A stretch of DNA of 25,889 bases from an uncultured bacterium (GTDB lineage: Bacteria > Cyanobacteriota > Vampirovibrionia > Gastranaerophilales > Gastranaerophilaceae), in contig CAMVQX010000005.1 in the NCBI GenBank assembly GCA_947169755.1, forward strand, positions 1-25,889, written 5' to 3'. The notes beneath the pieces were generated by a model. It did not search any database. It was given only the letters and a program-made list of their open reading frames with translations, and was not told the DNA's origin. Shown in pieces: positions 24,115 to 25,889 of this stretch. Positions within the stretch are counted from its first letter, which is position 1. Every line of letters begins with the position of its first letter. Position numbers and translations under genes: made by a program.

Positions 24115-24123
24115 TGATAGAAT
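24115..24123 (+). promoter_or_regulatory. Extended -10 promoter of the phosphorylase gene
   Basis: TGA-TAGAAT (24115-24123) about 50 bases before the start codon; no clear -35. The leader carries AGAGGAAAA upstream of ATG 24174. Confidence 0.4.
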
Positions 24124-24173
24124 GTAGTTGTATCCTTATACAGGAGTTAGTTTAAAAGAAGAGGAAAATTAAT

Positions 24174-25865
24174 ATGTCATTACCTAATGTAGCTTACTTT
24201 TCAATGGAAATTGCGATGGATCAATCGTTAAAAACATATTCGGGTGGTTTAGGATTTCTTGCAGGATCTCATATGTTGTCTGCCGGTTATCTGCAAATGC
24301 CAATGGTAGGTGTTACTATGCTTTGGTCATATGGTTATTATGATCAACGTATAGCACATGACGGTCAAGTTGAAGTTGCGTATATAAGAAAATATTATGA
24401 TTTCTTAAAAGATATAAATGTTTCAACGGAAGTTGATATCTTTGGTGAAAAAGTCAAAGTTAAGGCATTTCTCGTTGAGCCTGAATTATTTGGAACTTGT
24501 CCTGTTTATTTGTTAACTACAGATATTGAAGGAAACAGTGAATGGGCAAGGAGTATCTCTCACAAATTATATGACGGCAATGAAGAAATCAGAATCGCTC
24601 AGGAAACTGTTCTTGGTATTGCCGGTGTAAGAATACTTCAAGCTGTAGGATACAACTTTGATGTAATTCATATGAACGAAGGCCATGCTCTTCCTGCGGC
24701 ATTTGAATTATTGAGACAGTATAACGGCGATTTGAATGAAGTTAAAAAAAGAACTGTATTTACAACACATACTCCGGTTGCGGCAGGTAATGAAGTACAC
24801 TGGGTTGACAAACTCATGAATGGTGGATTCTTTGCAGGAGCTTCAAGAGAAACTGCGGTTGAGCTTGGCGGTGAAAACTTCTCACTTACAGTTGCAGCAC
24901 TAAGAATGTCAAGAATTGCCAATGCTGTATCTCAACTCCATGGGCTTGTAGCAAACAAAATGTGGGAATGGGTTGATGGAAGATGTCCTATAAGAGCTAT
25001 CACAAATGCCGTTAACCTTCATTATTGGCAAGACAAGCGTATTCAAAATGCCCGTTCATCTTATGAATTAATTTCAGCAAAGCGCGAAATGAAAGCTGAA
25101 TTATTTGAGTATGTTGCTAATGTTGCAGGTAAGAGATTTGATCCTGACGTATTAACAATCACTTGGGCAAGAAGATTTGCTGACTATAAACGTGCTTGGC
25201 TTATTTTGATGGATAAAGAAAGAATTGAAAAACTTCTTAATGCAAATAAAATTCAAATCATATTCGCAGGTAAATTCCACCCGGATGATGTTTTGGGCAA
25301 AGATATGTTCAACAAACTTCTTAATCGTTCGCACAGCTTAAAGAATGTTGTTGTTCTCCCCGGTTATGAACTTGAACTTTCAGGAATGTTGAAACGCGGT
25401 TCTGATATTTGGTTAAACACACCGTTGAGACCGTTTGAAGCGTCAGGTACTTCAGGAATGTCAGCCAATATGAACGGTACACTTCACTTATCTATATATG
25501 ACGGTTGGACTGTTGAAGGTACATTTAACGGTATTAATGGTTATACTGTTGAATATGAAGGTTTGGACGATGAAATGCCTTGGGAAGAACGCCATTGGAA
25601 AGATCATAAGTGTGTTATGAATATTATAGAAACCGAAATTATTCCAACATACTATGAAAATAAACAAGAGTGGGCTCGTTTGATGCGTCAGGCAATCAGA
25701 ACTTCCGAAGCTTATTTCAACTCAGACAGAATGGTTATAGAATATTATAACAGATTGTACAAACCAATAGCTCATAACGATTCTACAAGGGGTGATGATA
25801 ATAAGGAAATGAAGATATCAGAAACTCCTACGTTTGATGCTTGGACGTTTGCAAATATTAAATAA
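24174..25865 (+). CDS. Alpha-glucan phosphorylase homologue (GT35, short form) lacking the PLP lysine
   Basis: 563 residues, the length of short archaeal/thermotogal-type alpha-glucan phosphorylases (TIGR02094) rather than about 800 for classical GlgP. N-terminal VAYFSMEIAMDQSLKTYSGG and GFLAG, HMNEGHALPAAFEL near 163, TTHTPVAAGNEVH, and a core phosphate/PLP region TWARRFADYKRAW near 325 fit the family. The PLP region is RPFEASGTSGM followed by SANMNG: the residue aligned with the Schiff-base lysine (K680 of rabbit muscle phosphorylase, K in SGTSGMK of short forms) is S430. Normally these enzymes release glucose-1-phosphate from glycogen or maltodextrin; without the lysine the activity is uncertain. 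Good Shine-Dalgarno (GAGGAAAA). Cytosolic. No other glycogen gene is in the window. Confidence 0.88.
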   Translation: MSLPNVAYFSMEIAMDQSLKTYSGGLGFLAGSHMLSAGYLQMPMVGVTMLWSYGYYDQRIAHDGQVEVAYIRKYYDFLKDINVSTEVDIFGEKVKVKAFLVEPELFGTCPVYLLTTDIEGNSEWARSISHKLYDGNEEIRIAQETVLGIAGVRILQAVGYNFDVIHMNEGHALPAAFELLRQYNGDLNEVKKRTVFTTHTPVAAGNEVHWVDKLMNGGFFAGASRETAVELGGENFSLTVAALRMSRIANAVSQLHGLVANKMWEWVDGRCPIRAITNAVNLHYWQDKRIQNARSSYELISAKREMKAELFEYVANVAGKRFDPDVLTITWARRFADYKRAWLILMDKERIEKLLNANKIQIIFAGKFHPDDVLGKDMFNKLLNRSHSLKNVVVLPGYELELSGMLKRGSDIWLNTPLRPFEASGTSGMSANMNGTLHLSIYDGWTVEGTFNGINGYTVEYEGLDDEMPWEERHWKDHKCVMNIIETEIIPTYYENKQEWARLMRQAIRTSEAYFNSDRMVIEYYNRLYKPIAHNDSTRGDDNKEMKISETPTFDAWTFANIK

Positions 25866-25889
25866 AAAGAGCCGTGAGGCTCTTTTTTT
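25865..25889 (+). terminator. Intrinsic terminator
   Basis: AAAAGAGCC (25865-25873), loop GTGA, GGCTCTTTT (25878-25886), then T-run to the window end. Overlaps the last base of the phosphorylase stop codon. Confidence 0.93.

Overview
The window is AT-rich (roughly one third G+C by eye), densely coded bacterial chromosome. Short overlapping operons, an RNase E/G gene directly behind a TIGR03960/DUF2344 fused radical SAM gene (an arrangement I associate with Cyanobacteria and relatives), and the general protein style suggest a gut-type Vampirovibrionia/Melainabacteria (Gastranaerophilales) genome. That placement is inference from gene content; no rRNA gene is present to confirm it.

Layout. (1) Bases 1-3774 hold the 3' part of a very large NACHT/STAND-type NTPase, a likely anti-phage or other immune-type protein; its frame is open to base 1, so its N-terminal domain lies outside the window. 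(2) Bases 3775-4386 hold no protein gene. They contain tandem hairpin repeats with a 100-bp period, then a minus-strand tRNA-Asn(GUU) with a good promoter. The NTPase sits on the 3' side of the tRNA, the side where integrating elements usually insert, so bases 1 to about 4200 may be the end of an island. (3) 4387-5945: an unrecognised 240-aa protein and a Bax-inhibitor-1/YccA-like membrane protein. (4) 5974-11043, minus strand: a compact operon reading 108-aa unknown, radical SAM protein, RNase E/G, then two small membrane proteins, with overlaps at most junctions. (5) 11141-12791: a GT-D fold glycosyltransferase, and convergent to it a secreted protein. (6) 12900-15603: a TPR protein and prolyl-tRNA synthetase. 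(7) 15633-18361: a divergent pair of two-gene operons, gatD-gtrA (minus) and tatD-tlyA (plus), with interlocked promoters. (8) 18365-22678: a polyprenyl-phosphate type glycosyltransferase, a ChbG/YdjC deacetylase, a PLD-family secreted or anchored nuclease-like protein, and a secreted VWA protein. (9) 22783-25865: a PLP-dependent methionine gamma-lyase-like enzyme and a short alpha-glucan phosphorylase homologue, closed by a terminator.

Most of the window is housekeeping: tRNA charging, RNA processing, rRNA methylation, peptidoglycan amidation, envelope glycan assembly and glucan metabolism. The most unusual items are the NTPase with the repeat-bearing tRNA boundary; the phosphorylase homologue with serine where the PLP lysine should be; and promoters whose -10 boxes sit only 6-7 nt before ATG with no Shine-Dalgarno site, predicting leaderless mRNAs for at least three genes. 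Several start codons are placed differently from the longest possible frame (rng, the 91-aa gene, the TPR gene, tatD, the YdjC gene, the VWA gene, the PLP enzyme); reasons are given in each entry.
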